Assembly: GCA_020002185.1 (NCBI GenBank)
Contig: CM034541.1
Span: 29,491,845-29,555,844, forward strand
Origin: Paraescarpia echinospica
Taxonomy: Eukaryota; Annelida; Polychaeta; Sabellida; Siboglinidae
DNA length: 64,000 bases
Reading direction: 5' to 3'
Position numbers and translations under genes: made by a program. A model generated the notes under the pieces. That model was not told the origin of the DNA. It was given only the letters and a program-made list of their open reading frames with translations, and did no database searches. Below are positions 1 to 11,345 of this stretch, one piece after another. Position 1 is the stretch's first letter. Each line of letters begins with the position of its first letter.

Positions 1-310
1 CCAGCGTCGTAATTTGTAACAGGAAATATGCTGTGTTGAACTTGGAAAAATCGACAATTGTTGAACATCAGAGGGTATTGCGGTTAACTCTGCCAACCTC
101 GGTAGTGTTGCCAATATAACTTGTTTTGAAACTGGGTATTTTGTTTACCATTTGAACAAGCTCCTGGGTCGTTTGTTCCAAATTGCTAATGTTATAACGG
201 GCTTGTTTACTAAACACAATTTGGCAGGCAGCATACCTTTAGCATAGTTATTATAGTCTTATGAACTTTGTATTAAATAATAAATGAAAAACTAGGAAGA
301 GGCTACTTCC

Positions 311-2543
311 TTTAAACAAAAAGAATAGAAGGAAAGAGGCACCACTCACGCTAAATATCGGTCGAAAAGTGAAGCCAGAGCAATTGGTGGTGCCACCCGG
401 CAGCTATCTAGGAGAACTACGCAGTGGAGCTACCTTTTCAATGCTGTAGCATACCGTCTTCACTAAAACAGCGCACAAATCATTATACTTGTGAGTACAT
501 ATGTTCACAAACATATGCAATTTTGAAGGCAATTATTTATTCTTCAAATGTGCTCTCGTATGTATAATTTTTAAATAAAATATATTGGACGCAGGTGCCC
601 GTCGTATGCTGATATCACGTCTGTAGGTGCCCGCCGTGTGTTGCGCCTGCTTACCTGTTTACATATGTGACAACTACAGGACTTTCCTATTTCTCACACT
701 TGAAGTTGTGAAGTTTTTGTTATTCATCTTCAACAAAGCATGGATGGAAATGTTGATGAATAAGAATCTTCGGGTATTTCTTTGACGAGATAACGGGGCA
801 GTCTACTTCAGACTTTATCCATATGTAGAGCGTGGCTTTTTTTCTTGAACGCACGCTCCATGTTTTCAACTGTTGATGCTAGTTCCTTACTTGGAGTTAC
901 AAATCCGTCTTTTGCATTCTCTAGCTGTTTTTAAGTAGCAGCACGTCTGTAGATGAACTTGTCGGTGAACCAATCAGGGTTTGCTGACATTGTTGACATA
1001 CTTTGACATGCAGTTTCCTGGCCATGTACCCTGCTATGTATGTCAAGGTGTTTTCTTCCTCAATGGAGAGGTCTTCCGTCACAACGTTGAAATAAAGACT
1101 GGTCATTTATCCAGTTTGCGAGAAAACGGGCAGAGGACCATCTTCATTGACGGCGATGTGTTGACACGCAGTACTGAAAGACTTGAGGTTGAGAAGAAAA
1201 GTGTCTCCGTCTTCCCTGCAGTTGCTCTCTTTGCTCTGCAGTAGAATTGAATCAACCATTACCTGACGAAGGTAGAGTCAGAACTGCTCAGCTGAAGGGT
1301 TGTCACTATGGCCACCCTTACCCTTGAGCACAGCAAAGAGGTTCTCTAAGCAATCTTGATTTAGCCGGCTAATTAGGAGAAACTTTGCCTGAAAATTTAT
1401 GTGTAAATCGTCCCACAGGGACAGAAGTCTACGAATGGTCATCAGCCATCTGGATAGACATGACAGTTTACGCTTGCTTCCCGACTCAAGACTCGCACTG
1501 GCGTAATCAGCAGCAGCGACCCCTGGCATGCGAGGATGGTCTCATCTGTTGTTTGTGCTTGAATGTCTTGCTGTTGAAACAGTTGAACAGATGGTCCATA
1601 CGTTCCAAGAACAGTGCTATTTCTTCTGCATCTTCAGGGAGTGACTTCAATGTAACCATTGTAGAAATACCAGCAGCCACAGAGTGAGAGAAGACTTGGG
1701 TCACATATTTAACTCGCAAAGCCGAAAACGGGGGCATGTCAATGTGCTTGTGTGTCAGCATTTCTAGAATCAATCAAGAAAAACTGACAAATGTAGCTCC
1801 ACTTACTGCTTTTCCCATCTCTTGAAGCCTGTTTTCTTGAGGTTGTTCCTCAAGTTTTTTAGCAGATGAGGTGGGTCGTACATGACATATATCTTTTTCT
1901 CATTTTGGAGGAAGAAAGACTCATAGAAGTGTCTCAAATGTCTTTCGATTATTCGACCATTGGTCACATATAACCACTTTGATGTCCTAACCTGGTCATC
2001 TAATTCATAGTCGTAACGGATTCTCATCCATTTCAAATAACGGCAGTGTTAGTTGACATTTCCATGCATAACACCAGTTGAAGTACATAATTATCTAGAT
2101 TATAGTTTATCACAAACGCCCTAAATATTGTGCGTAAACTACAAAACAACTTGCTAGTCTCTCTCTTCCTCCACCAATTGTCACATATAGATAAACATTC
2201 AATTCTTCTGTAGTCTAGTGTACCTGTAGGCTAGGTGCGTTGAGCAAGTGCATTCTTCGATTTATTTCATCAATTATAAAATATAAAGAAAGTCAACAGT
2301 GATCTATAACACAACCATGTTCAGTTGTTTGTACCTTTCAGCATCTTTCAGAAACAGAAAAAACACTTATTGGGACATTTACTTTGAGAATGGAACAATT
2401 CAGTGCAGTGGACCAAGAGGTGCTGTCGTGTCTCTGTGCCATCGTGTAGTTATCTTAGATAGCCGCCCGAGGGCGCTGTTGCATGCTGGCTTCACTAAAA
2501 CAGCGGAGTGGTGCCTCTTTCCTTCTATTCTTTTTGCTTTAAA
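311..2543 (-). mobile_element. P-element-like (THAP9-type) DNA transposon relic with inverted ends
   Basis: The ends are inverted copies of one another. Positions 311-347 (beginning TTTAAACAAAAAGAATAGAA) match the reverse complement of 2,506-2,543 with about two differences. A second, weaker inverted block lies inside: 392-410 against 2,457-2,477, sharing a core like CAGCTATCTA. The word TTCACTAAAACAGCG occurs in direct orientation near both ends (459-473 and 2,491-2,505). Between the ends, minus-strand reading gives P-transposase fragments. P elements normally make 8-bp target duplications; I do not see a clean one. No THAP DNA-binding domain is visible between the first catalytic fragment and the right end, so this looks like an internally deleted, immobile copy. 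Confidence 0.8.
921..2036 (-). pseudogene. P-element/THAP9-like transposase fragments
   Basis: Three pieces appear in the order expected for a P transposase. At 1,807-2,036 is the DPPHLLKNLRNNL motif of the RNase-H-like catalytic region. At 1,278-1,763 are SHSVAAGIS and the typical SRLNQDCLENLF block followed by KGKGGHSDNPSAEQF. At 921-1,277 is the C-terminal TYIAGYMARKLHVKVC block. A 43-bp intron with GTAAGT donor (1,801-1,806) and TTCTAG acceptor (1,764) fits between the first two pieces. Stops follow AEQF and precede the last block, and the N-terminal third is missing. It is therefore a pseudogene rather than a domesticated THAP9 gene. Confidence 0.8.
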
Positions 2544-2590
2544 CCAGTTTTATAGTGAGTCAGGCTGTTCATCCGATTGGATGGTTCAAA

Positions 2591-2779
2591 TCAGTATAAT
2601 TTTTCTTTCAACTTATTTTGCATCCAATTGATCTTTTTTCTGTGATATGTCTGTTCCTATCAGTGATTATTAGCCAACTACTGCCATCTGGCAGTAGTTG
2701 GATTGAAGATTGCTGATAGTGACTGAAATGTCAGAGAAAAAAGGTCAATTGACTGCAAAATAAGTAAAAAATATACTGA
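2591..2779. repeat. Foldback element: near-perfect 95-bp hairpin
   Basis: The sequence from 2,591 (TCAGTATAATTTTTC) to about 2,685 is the imperfect reverse complement of about 2,688-2,779. The centre, CCAACTACTGCCA-TC-TGGCAGTAGTTGG, has almost no loop. It has no coding capacity. It looks like a small foldback MITE sitting just outside the right end of the P-like element. Confidence 0.75.
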
Positions 2780-4164
2780 TTGTAAAACAACTTACATAAC
2801 TAAAAGTGGCATAATCAGCTAAGAACATCATTACAAATGCTAAGAAATGGTTGGCAACAGTTAGCCGAAATATATGGGTTTACTGAGCGTCGCAAACTAG
2901 ACTAGTATTCCCAGTTCGACAGCTGACTAACTGGGAAGAGTAGAAACTTGTGATGTCAGCCTTTCAATGGCGCTCACCACAGAAGTAAACTTTTGTATCT
3001 TCAGCAAGGTTATTCTAGTAAACTATGGGCATACTGTTCTTTATTGTAGTTGCAAATGAATTGTTTTTAGTTGTACTTTTAGATGCATAGACCCAAAAAG
3101 TTGCCTTTTTTTTCCGTTTAACACCTGTTTCTGTCTTGTTTTCCAGGGTGGAAGACACGCCGGGAAATAGTAAGAAGATACATTGTACCAATAACTCGTC
3201 CACTACAGTAGATTGGAACCAACACTGCACCATGGTCGGCTGGACAAAATAACAGCTGACCAGTCCGGTGAAATGACTGGACATTGCTTTGTGAGGCTGT
3301 CTCTGGATCGACGTTTTGGAAGAGTTGCACACATCTCTGATTTTGCCATCTTGTTACTTACACCATCTTGTTTCTCGGTATAAAATAATGTCCTTTTCTT
3401 GTAAGGTTTCATCAATCTAAATCCATCTTGGAGGCTCTCATGGAAATGTGCTTGTAAATCATCTTATTTTAGTGGTAAGAACATATCTATGTAAAACTAT
3501 ACCTACATGAGATGTTTTACATTTTTTTTTTTAATATGCGAATGTTCATTTTATGGGAATGGTTAGTGTTAAATTTGTGCTATTAGAAATATTTCACATT
3601 TTTTTCTATTTTACTTGGCATTCTCGATGTCTGCATTAAGTCATAATCACGTAAACCTTCCCAGTAATTGAGACGGACAGTCTAGATTACACCAATTTTG
3701 TGTGAAGTACTATCGCAAAACTGTCAATAGCCATGATGACGGTTCAACATAGCGACAAGCTCCCAGATGTCTGACTTCAAGAATCATGTCTGAGTTAATC
3801 ATGTCTTCAAACTCTTGTCATATTTTCTTGATTTTACGCTGCAGCTTGGCAAACCATTTGCCATTTCTGTTTCAAATTGTACGAAACAAAGTATTTAAAT
3901 TTAACCAATTCTAGACATGTGTAGTTAGTTGTCTATTCTGTTGAAAATATCTTCAAGCTTGTTCTTAGCAATCTTTGTTTTGGGGTAGTAAAATTAATAT
4001 GGATGTTTTTGTTCTTTATTTTGGTGGCAGTTCCATGTGAATTAATTTCATTTAAGTTTTCCTGCTAAAATGTTTCCTAGCGCATAATCATGAAGCATTA
4101 CTGAATCATTTTGGTCAACATTTGTGACATGTGTTACCCGCGTTATGTGTTTGACCTGTACCCA
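2780..4164. other. AT-rich spacer, no supported gene
   Basis: Overlapping minus-strand open frames near 3,015-3,415 share no recognisable motif and lack consistent splice signals. I see no gene, RNA or clear repeat here. Confidence 0.5.
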
Positions 4165-4305
4165 TTTATGTAAGACACTGCATGACGGTGTAGGATGCTG
4201 CATATTCACTGATTTAAGACACTACACATTGGTGTAAGACACAACATATTGGTATAAGACACTATGCATTTGTGTGAGACTACTAATTTTGCATTGATGT
4301 AAGGG
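4165..4305. repeat. Degenerate minisatellite, about 30-bp unit
   Basis: About four imperfect copies of a phrase like ACATTGGTGTAAGACACT follow one another (TGTAAGACACTGCATGACGG, TTTAAGACACTACACATTGG, GTAAGACACAACATATTGG, ATAAGACACTATGCATTTG). No coding meaning is seen. Confidence 0.55.
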
Positions 4306-6370
4306 ATCATCTCAGAATGTTATGTCTGATATCAGACAAAATTACTTTTATCTGGCCTCAACCTCTCCATCTCCCCAGGTGATAGTGTGTAAAAATTGAT
4401 ATGATGATATCAATATATTAACCGTATCAGTCCGAAACACAATATCGATGTCTTATGCCAGACAAAACTGCCTGTGATCCCCTCTCCCAAATGAAAGTGT
4501 AATACAATGTGTCTCACATTAATTGACATTGGTTTTGTCTAGGATTGCACATAAGTTTTGAGATCTCTACAAATTGTGATATCTGATTTTCTGTACTATC
4601 GTGTTTTCCACATTTGTTGCTGTGATTATTACAGCCCTTTACATATGACTGACACTGCTGAAAATAGGAAACCCCATCTGTCATTTTTATGATCTTAATA
4701 ATGAAAACTCCTTTTCTTCCTATAACGGAAAGATGTGTATACAAAAAACTATAAGTTACAAAGCAAGGTTTTATGGACCAGAAAGTATTCTGTGCCGTGT
4801 AACAAATAGAATCGGTGAAGCAGACACTACATAAGTGCCATAAACATGAAGAAAATAATGTTCGTGTGTAATGCATAACTGCATGATGGTTTCTGTCAGT
4901 ATCCAGTGGTGTATGGAGACATGGGGAACCATTCCAGCAGAAAATGCATTTTTCATTACTTGCCACTAGCTTCTGATTAGAAATACTTTACTTATCACAT
5001 AATAATATGCATAATTCAATAATGCACTGAACTTTAATTCCAAAAGAAACAGGTTTTACAAAAGTTTTTTTTGTATGTTTTTTATATTGACCAGTACCTT
5101 GATTCTATGAGATGCAGCAGCATCAGTTGATTTGATCAATATGTAATGATAGTTCATGTAATTGAATCGTGATGTTTTAGGGTTTAAATAAAACACAAGT
5201 TCTACGTTTCTCTTGATTTTATTGATATGTTCAGCCAGTGTTTGGTTACGAAATAAATAATGCATTGTTGAAGGGACTTTCCTAGGAAAAATAACCATCA
5301 TACTAACAAAATGTTATGGGTCATTTCTATAGGTAGCGGGTAGCCAGATACATATGTTTGTAATGCAAACACATAATATGCAAATCAAGTAAACAGCAGA
5401 ATGATGTTGTACATTTAAATTATATTTTATTCGACATTTTATGTTGTCACTTCAAATATCAGTGACAATAGATTTTGTACCAACACTGCCCTTACCATTT
5501 TTTCCGCACCAGTTCAAAGTTGAGTTCCTCCAACTATTTATATTCTCATCACTTTTGTTCATGCTTTTAAATCTTGCTGTTTTAAATAAAACTGTCCATT
5601 CTTATGCTAATGTAAAATGTGAGTACAGAAGTTCACGACAAACCAAATTATAAACTCACAACTGGAAGCGTCACGAAGATAATCCTTAATGGGAATGTGG
5701 TATTTATAAGATAAAGATATCAATTTAACAACTAGAATGCATGATCATTTTCGAAGTGGTTCAAATTGTAGTCTTCACAGCAGGCTAAAAGGTTGACAAA
5801 CTGTTCTCCATTGCTAAAATAAAAGCAGTCTGCATTGTTTTCCAACTATAAGCAAGAATATAATCCAAATAAGTCTAGAATGAGGGAAATAAATTGTGAA
5901 GTATCGTCTCGTGTGTAATGAAACTGATGTACTTTATTATTACGTGTCAACAATCATTAAATTACCGGTAGATGCATTGGAAGTAACATCACTGGCACAC
6001 TGCAAAGAGGACCAGCATCACGGTGAAAAGAACAAAAAATGTTTCGTAGTCTGCTGTGTAGCTGAATTTTTCCCTGAGAAATTCAGATGATTTAAAAAGC
6101 TATACTTTATAACTAATTATGCATATTGTGTCAAAATTAAAGAAGTTCATAGAAGTTTGTTTTAAATTTATTTCATTACAAAATCAACCATTCAAAAGTA
6201 CTATTTTACAAAACAAGTTGTGTGCACATTATATAGTACAACAGTGTGGCACACCCAAGAATAATGTCCTGAGTTCTGTGCACCGTAGGCATGCAACATG
6301 TTTTTGTATGGAATACAGCTTGATGAATTGTTCTATTGCACAGATACTCTCAAAACAGTGTTTGACACAT
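4306..6370. other. AT-rich spacer, no supported gene
   Basis: The longest open frame (4,514-4,966, minus, 150 codons) shows no family motif, a biased composition typical of chance AT-rich frames, and no supporting splice or promoter context. Nothing else is recognised. Confidence 0.45.
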
Positions 6371-6741
6371 CAGGGTTGGGATCAAGTACTTGTACTTAAG
6401 TACATTTTTGTACTTATACTTGGATTTTTAAAATGATACTTGTACAATTGTACTTGCCAAAACATCAAATACATTTCAAGTACCCGGGGTACATAACATG
6501 TGTAAATTAAAATACAAAATAACATGTCTACTGTTTTGCATGTGTGATGCACAACATTGAATGTCTATCTTTGTTATATCTACACTTAATACTGTTTAAA
6601 CAAATTAATAATTGGAACCTGAATATTATCATTGTTGAACATTAAGACTAAGCATTTGGAACTGTAATTAATGTTTCTTTCAAAGTACTTGTACTTGACC
6701 TAATGTACTTGAGAACACATACTTGTACATGTACAACCCAG
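6371..6741. mobile_element. hAT-like MITE rich in AAGTACTTGTAC words
   Basis: The left end begins CAGGGTTGGGATCAAGTACT and the right end finishes TACATGTACAACCCAG, giving short inverted ends of hAT type (CAGGGTTG against CTGGGTTG). Subterminal stretches at both ends are packed with GTACTTG and CAAGTAC words, as in non-autonomous hAT elements that keep subterminal transposase-binding repeats. The flanking 8-mers do not match exactly, so the insertion is old or the exact ends are misplaced. Confidence 0.5.
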
Positions 6742-6835
6742 ACATACACCTTTAACCAGACCCCTCCTCTCCCCACAGAAAACTACATCGACCTAAGGAC
6801 ACCCTTGACATTTTCCCCATGCATCCTGTCAATTT

Positions 6836-7276
6836 GGGGTAAGACCAAATTTAGATTTTATATAGGCGGCCATTATAATGTTTCTTTCATTTCCTGCAAA
6901 ATTTGTCACGATTTTCTTGAAAATTTCACACCATATTTAACCTCCATTGACACAAGTGCTGTGGAAAACTCGTGAAATTCTCATTTTTCAGAGAAATCCA
7001 CCTAAACCTGACACCCCTCAATTTCACCCCAATCTGGTGACGGATTTTGAAATATTGGTGCGTTCTGCAAAATAACCACTGTGCGAATATAAGAGCGATT
7101 AGCGTGTATTTATTGCTACCTCATGAAAGATGTAATGCAGTAGTGCATTCAGTATTCACTGGACTAACATGTGCTGTCAGCGCTCGAAAAAATTCACACA
7201 TCACACCAAAACGGTATTTTCAAGGGCACTCTTTCGGTGAGTAATGGCAGACGAATCTTTAATGTGGTCTTACCCC
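6836..7276 (+). mobile_element. MITE family copy A (441 bp, GGGGTAAGACC ends)
   Basis: It starts GGGGTAAGACCAAATTTAG and ends AATGTGGTCTTACCCC, so the terminal inverted repeat is about 16 bp. The interior matches copies at 35,524-35,977 and 63,101-63,555, sharing for example the GCGGCCATTATAA block just inside the left end. It has no coding capacity. The 4-bp target duplication visible in the other two copies is not intact here. An AATAAA on the minus strand (TTTATT at about 7,109-7,114) lies downstream of the zinc-finger gene. Confidence 0.85.
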
Positions 7277-7526
7277 ATAACTAGCAACTGTCTTGTTCAC
7301 TTTTCACTGCCATATCACAAAGCATTCTATATAAGTACTTCCATTCTTATGAACTGACTAGAAAAATAATTGATGTACCATTGAAAATTAAACATACTAA
7401 TTTTGTGTAATATCAACTATATATATCTACTCATACATTATAATTATATTGACTGTTTTCCACAACACACATTCCCAGCAACTATCGTTTTCCACAAAAA
7501 ATATAGTATTTGACAGCACAATGTCA

Positions 7527-8693
7527 CTATTCGTCATCTGACACGACATTGCCTGCATCTGCTGCTGCCCCGTCTTTGTTACTCTCCTGACACTGCTGTT
7601 CTGCTGCAGTGTTACACAGCTGCTGCAGCAAACTCTCCTGTTGCTGTTCCACATTTCCCAAATGTTCCTGCAGTTGCTGCTGCATTACTTCTGCAGCAGG
7701 AAAAACTGGTAGTTGATGTGAGTCACCATCAGATGTTGTCAAAGTTGCATCACTCTGTACACTTAAGCCAGAGGGTGTCACCTGATTGCTCGCACTAACG
7801 TATACCCAACCTAATTTGGGATCAGACTTTGCATGCTGGGAGTTAACAAGACACTTGCGTTTATGGTAGGAGAGACTTGATCGGAAGCGGAACCCTTTGC
7901 CGCAATGCGGACACAAGAACCGTGCGGTGCCAAGATGGACGCCTTGCATATGGTCCTCCAACGCCTGGCGTACTCCAAATCCTCGCAGACATATGTCACA
8001 CTGGAACTTGGCAGATGCATCACAGAGCAGCGTGTCAAATGTCCTCTCAGGGCCAGACCTCTGAAGAGTTAGTTCAGGGCTTCTGATGGAGTCGACACGT
8101 CGAGAAGCTGATTCTGTTTGTGCAGGTAATGGGAGATGTAACGCTGATAAAAACGGAAAGCCCGAATGAAAATCAGACGGGTGACTTTGTATGTCTGTCG
8201 TAGTATTCTGCTGTTCAACTGGTTCTACATATGTGATTGCCACATCACCGTTTCTACTGCCAGTGCAACGCTTCTTTGTGTCATCTGTATACTCTACCTC
8301 ACAGTGTCTCTCGACATGTCTCTTGTGTTGACGTCTTGACACTGACATGTCACCAGAATAACTATCGTCAACTGATATGGCTTCCTTGTGTTCAACTTTC
8401 ACTACAATTACACTGTCCTTCTCAACACAACAATCATGGCTGTCTGATTGTCTGTCGATGTACTCATCACATGATGTCACATCTGTCTCATCGTGACCCG
8501 GCAATGCTGTGCTGCTTATAATATCTTTGATGCTAACCAACATCAAGTCGGTTTTGTCTTTTGTGATTCCAATGAGGCCTTCGATGCACAACTCTGAATC
8601 AAACATGAGTGTGTTCTTACAGAAGAGACTGATCATTTCAGTCAGCAAAGTTCTCACTCGCTCCTTTTGCTGCTCTAAACTTGAGGTCATCAT
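7527..8693 (-). CDS. C2H2-type zinc-finger protein with two fingers (388 aa)
   Basis: Probably a nuclear nucleic-acid-binding protein; its target is unknown. The start is M1 at 8,693-8,691. The open frame continues upstream only into an intron-like acceptor (TTTTCTTTTCAG, exon begins 8,716), so this is the last exon and holds the whole reading frame. Residues 11-60 form a conserved-looking helix-rich N-terminal module (RVRTLLTEMISLFCKNTL, then EGLIGITKDKTDLMLVSIKD). A VKVE sumoylation-type site lies at 98-101. Finger 1 (232-253) is C-x2-C-x12-H-x4-H. Finger 2 (261-281) is CPHC...H-x3-C, a C2HC variant. Residues 338-372 are Gln-rich and the end is acidic. I recognise the fold class but not a specific orthologue. 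Codons are intact throughout. Confidence 0.85.
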   Translation of the reverse strand: MMTSSLEQQKERVRTLLTEMISLFCKNTLMFDSELCIEGLIGITKDKTDLMLVSIKDIISSTALPGHDETDVTSCDEYIDRQSDSHDCCVEKDSVIVVKVEHKEAISVDDSYSGDMSVSRRQHKRHVERHCEVEYTDDTKKRCTGSRNGDVAITYVEPVEQQNTTTDIQSHPSDFHSGFPFLSALHLPLPAQTESASRRVDSIRSPELTLQRSGPERTFDTLLCDASAKFQCDICLRGFGVRQALEDHMQGVHLGTARFLCPHCGKGFRFRSSLSYHKRKCLVNSQHAKSDPKLGWVYVSASNQVTPSGLSVQSDATLTTSDGDSHQLPVFPAAEVMQQQLQEHLGNVEQQQESLLQQLCNTAAEQQCQESNKDGAAADAGNVVSDDE

Positions 8694-8716
8694 CTTGTTC
8701 TCATACAGAAAGCAAT

Positions 8717-10379
8717 CTGAAAAGAAAAAATAACTGATATTTAGACAGTAAAGAAAGACCACAAAAGGGTAGTGGTTGGCACATTTGCGAGTTCAAAACA
8801 TGGACTGGGCAGGCATAGCATATTTAATGTCACTGTCAGTCCGTCTCAATTTGGGATGTAAATAAACCACCGAGCCTGAGCCTAAACTGACAAGTACAAG
8901 GTAGGGAGGTCAGACCGATTTACCTCCCCTTCTGACAACATGGGAGACAGGGGTCCCAGTTTAGTGGCCGTAGTTTATTATCGTGCATTCTACCTGTTCG
9001 TTTGTGAATTTTCTTATGTTATAATAATGTCAATGTGTGTATCTATGAAACTGATTTGTGAGATTATACGGGTGACTTTGACCAATACTGCCAAGTACCT
9101 ATGCCTGCACCTGTGTAAATCATTGCTGCCATGTTTAATGTAACTGATTGATATTTATATTAATATTAGTTTATTTATTGATATCCTTGGTATTATTTTA
9201 GCTTAATTATATTATTTTTGAGCTATTTAGCATACATAATATTGTGTGTTGGTTACATTATTACAATTTATGTTTAAATTCATTTATTGTATTATTATTT
9301 GTTTATAAAATTATATAACACACGACTTACTTTCATTCTATATGTCATTACTGGGGTATTCTTTGATGAACGTTTTATTTAAAACTATTCTTTAGTTCTG
9401 AGGATGTTACTTGTATATTGTTGATAAATTATTTTGTATCGTTATAAATTATTCTGATATAGGGCCTACTATTTACTATGTATATGCCAGTTTTCTTTCT
9501 GATGTTTAAAATTACAGAATAAAAAAATAATTTTTTTTTACTACATAGTATACATTAAATTAACATTATGACTATCTATCTATCTTAGCTACACGAAATG
9601 ATAGTAACCACTGGAAAATATTTTAGAAACATTTTCTTGTCATATTCAAAATCAGATCCGTAAAAAAATCATGAAATTTGAAACTTTACAAAACTGCAGT
9701 TTCCTTAATATTTTATTTATGTACATGCACCATTGCATTTCTATTAGTGACTATTATCAGGGGAAAATAATGAAAACAATTCTTGTGATTTATATGCAAA
9801 ATTAGATCTGTCAGAAAATGTCATGAAATTTGAAACTACCTAGCTGTAGTTTTTTAACATTCCACTTAGATACATGAAACAACTACCATGATATAGTGAC
9901 TACTATCAGGAAAAATTGAATTTTTTTACGAAACAATATTTTTTGTCCGACTACCCTTGGCAGTGACCACCCTCAGTGCCAGCATGATATGTAGTATAAT
10001 GTAAAAAGGTCAGTTTGGCAATAATGTTCTGAAAAAAGGCTGAGTTTGAGACCTCATAAGATCATAACACTATAACTACATGTGTACATATGTCATGATA
10101 TTAGTCCATTAACAAAACGTTGCCGAGCGCTGGAAAAACAACAAAAGCAGGTCCAACTTCGAATCGAACTCATGTCATATTTGCGATTTATTTTGACGAC
10201 ACATTCGTGACGATACGAGAGAAAATGATTGCATTTTGTCACTAACTAAATGCCATATGCATTGCAACACCCATTGCTAACACTGCAAAACCATCACTGC
10301 TGCTAAAAACAACTATTAAACAATTACGACTGGCTTGTTTTCATACCACTTGTCAAGTTCCACTTCCAGGTCAACTCAC
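8717..10379 (-). other. Putative intron of the zinc-finger gene
   Basis: This span is bounded on the minus strand by a GTGAGT donor (10,374-10,379) and the TTTTCTTTTCAG acceptor ending at 8,717. It is AT-rich without coding signals. It contains a degenerate 146-bp tandem repeat at 9,590-9,925. Confidence 0.4.
9590..9925. repeat. Degenerate tandem repeat, period about 146 bp
   Basis: TTCTTGTCATATTCAAAATC at 9,634 and TTCTTGTGATTTATATGCAA at 9,780 begin two similar units that share ATCATGAAATTTGAAACT and ACTATTATCAGG blocks. A partial third unit precedes them. Confidence 0.6.
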
Positions 10380-10621
10380 AATTTCTCCCACTGTCCCACA
10401 ATTTCCGGTGTGTATTGGCGCCATCTCCCGGAGAAGTGAGATCGATATGATATGTGCTGCCATCTATCGTAAAAGTGAATAATGTCAGATGTGCGGCGCG
10501 CATCTTTGCGTTTCATCACTGTTTCACCTATGCCTGTAAGTGTGTTACGATACATGGCGAAATTCCGCGCGAGAGTAGCCGACTCGCGACATGCACAATT
10601 ATAGCCCACTGATTTTAGCAT
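10380..10621 (-). promoter_or_regulatory. Candidate first (5' UTR) exon or promoter of the zinc-finger gene
   Basis: This short stretch is more GC- and CpG-rich than its surroundings (for example GTGCGGCGCGCATC and GGCGCCATCTCCCGG on the plus strand). Read on the minus strand it ends at a strong GTGAGT donor at 10,374-10,379. An 81-codon open frame crosses it, but its phase does not join the zinc-finger frame. If used, it would be an untranslated exon. This is inference only. Confidence 0.35.
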
Positions 10622-10724
10622 TGCGAAGCCAGAAAACAGTTGGTAACATTTAGTTTATTGGTTTATTGTAGCTTTGTTAATTGTGTTATGATGTTGTCAC
10701 TTCAGTTTTCCCTGTTAAAAATTA

Positions 10725-11345
10725 CTATGGTTTACTATAGTAAACTACAGCGTTTTTGCGGAATATTTACTACGCTTTACATGGTTTACTATAGTGAATA
10801 CTAGTTTTTACTATAGTGAACACTACATTTTACCACAATTAACTTATTATGGTGAATATCCCGTTTTACTATAGTTTACCCCAGATAGCATGCAAATGTT
10901 AATATAACGTTAATGTAACGTGTGCAGAAACGTTTGATTAACGTTTAATGCAAACATTCATTTAGCGTTATTTGGTGTTTTAATGTTAATCTAACGTTTG
11001 ATTTCTAACCAAAATGTAACGTTAAACTAACGTTAATGTAACCGTTGCAGAAACGTTAGTTTAACGTTGAATGCAAACGTTAGTTTAATGTTATTTTGGT
11101 CGTTTCTTTAACGTTAATCTAACGTTTCATTTCTAACCAACGTGTAATGTTAAACTGACGTTAATGTAACTGTTACAGAAACGTTCATTTAACGTTTAAT
11201 TTTTAACCAGAATGTAACAGTAAACTAACGTTTTTGTAACATTAGCAAAAACGTTAGTTTAACGTTATTTTAATCTTTTGCTTAATGTGTACCTAACGTT
11301 TAATTTCTAACGAAAATATAACGTTAAACTGACATTAATGTACCA
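10725..11345. repeat. Palindrome-rich satellite-like tract (CTATAGT, then AACGTTA)
   Basis: From 10,725 to about 10,890 the motif TTTACTATAGT/ACTATAGTAAA recurs. From 10,893 to 11,345 the words AACGTTA, TTAACGTT and TTTCTAACCA recur irregularly (for example ATTTCTAACC at 11,001 and 11,129). Many copies are self-complementary. No open frame is conserved. Confidence 0.7.

Noticed and set aside
921..2036. Domesticated THAP9 gene
   Set aside because: Stops between blocks, no THAP domain, and flanking transposon ends show it is a dead element.
4514..4966. 150-codon minus-strand ORF
   Set aside because: AT-rich chance frame with overlapping alternatives, no motif and no splice or promoter context.
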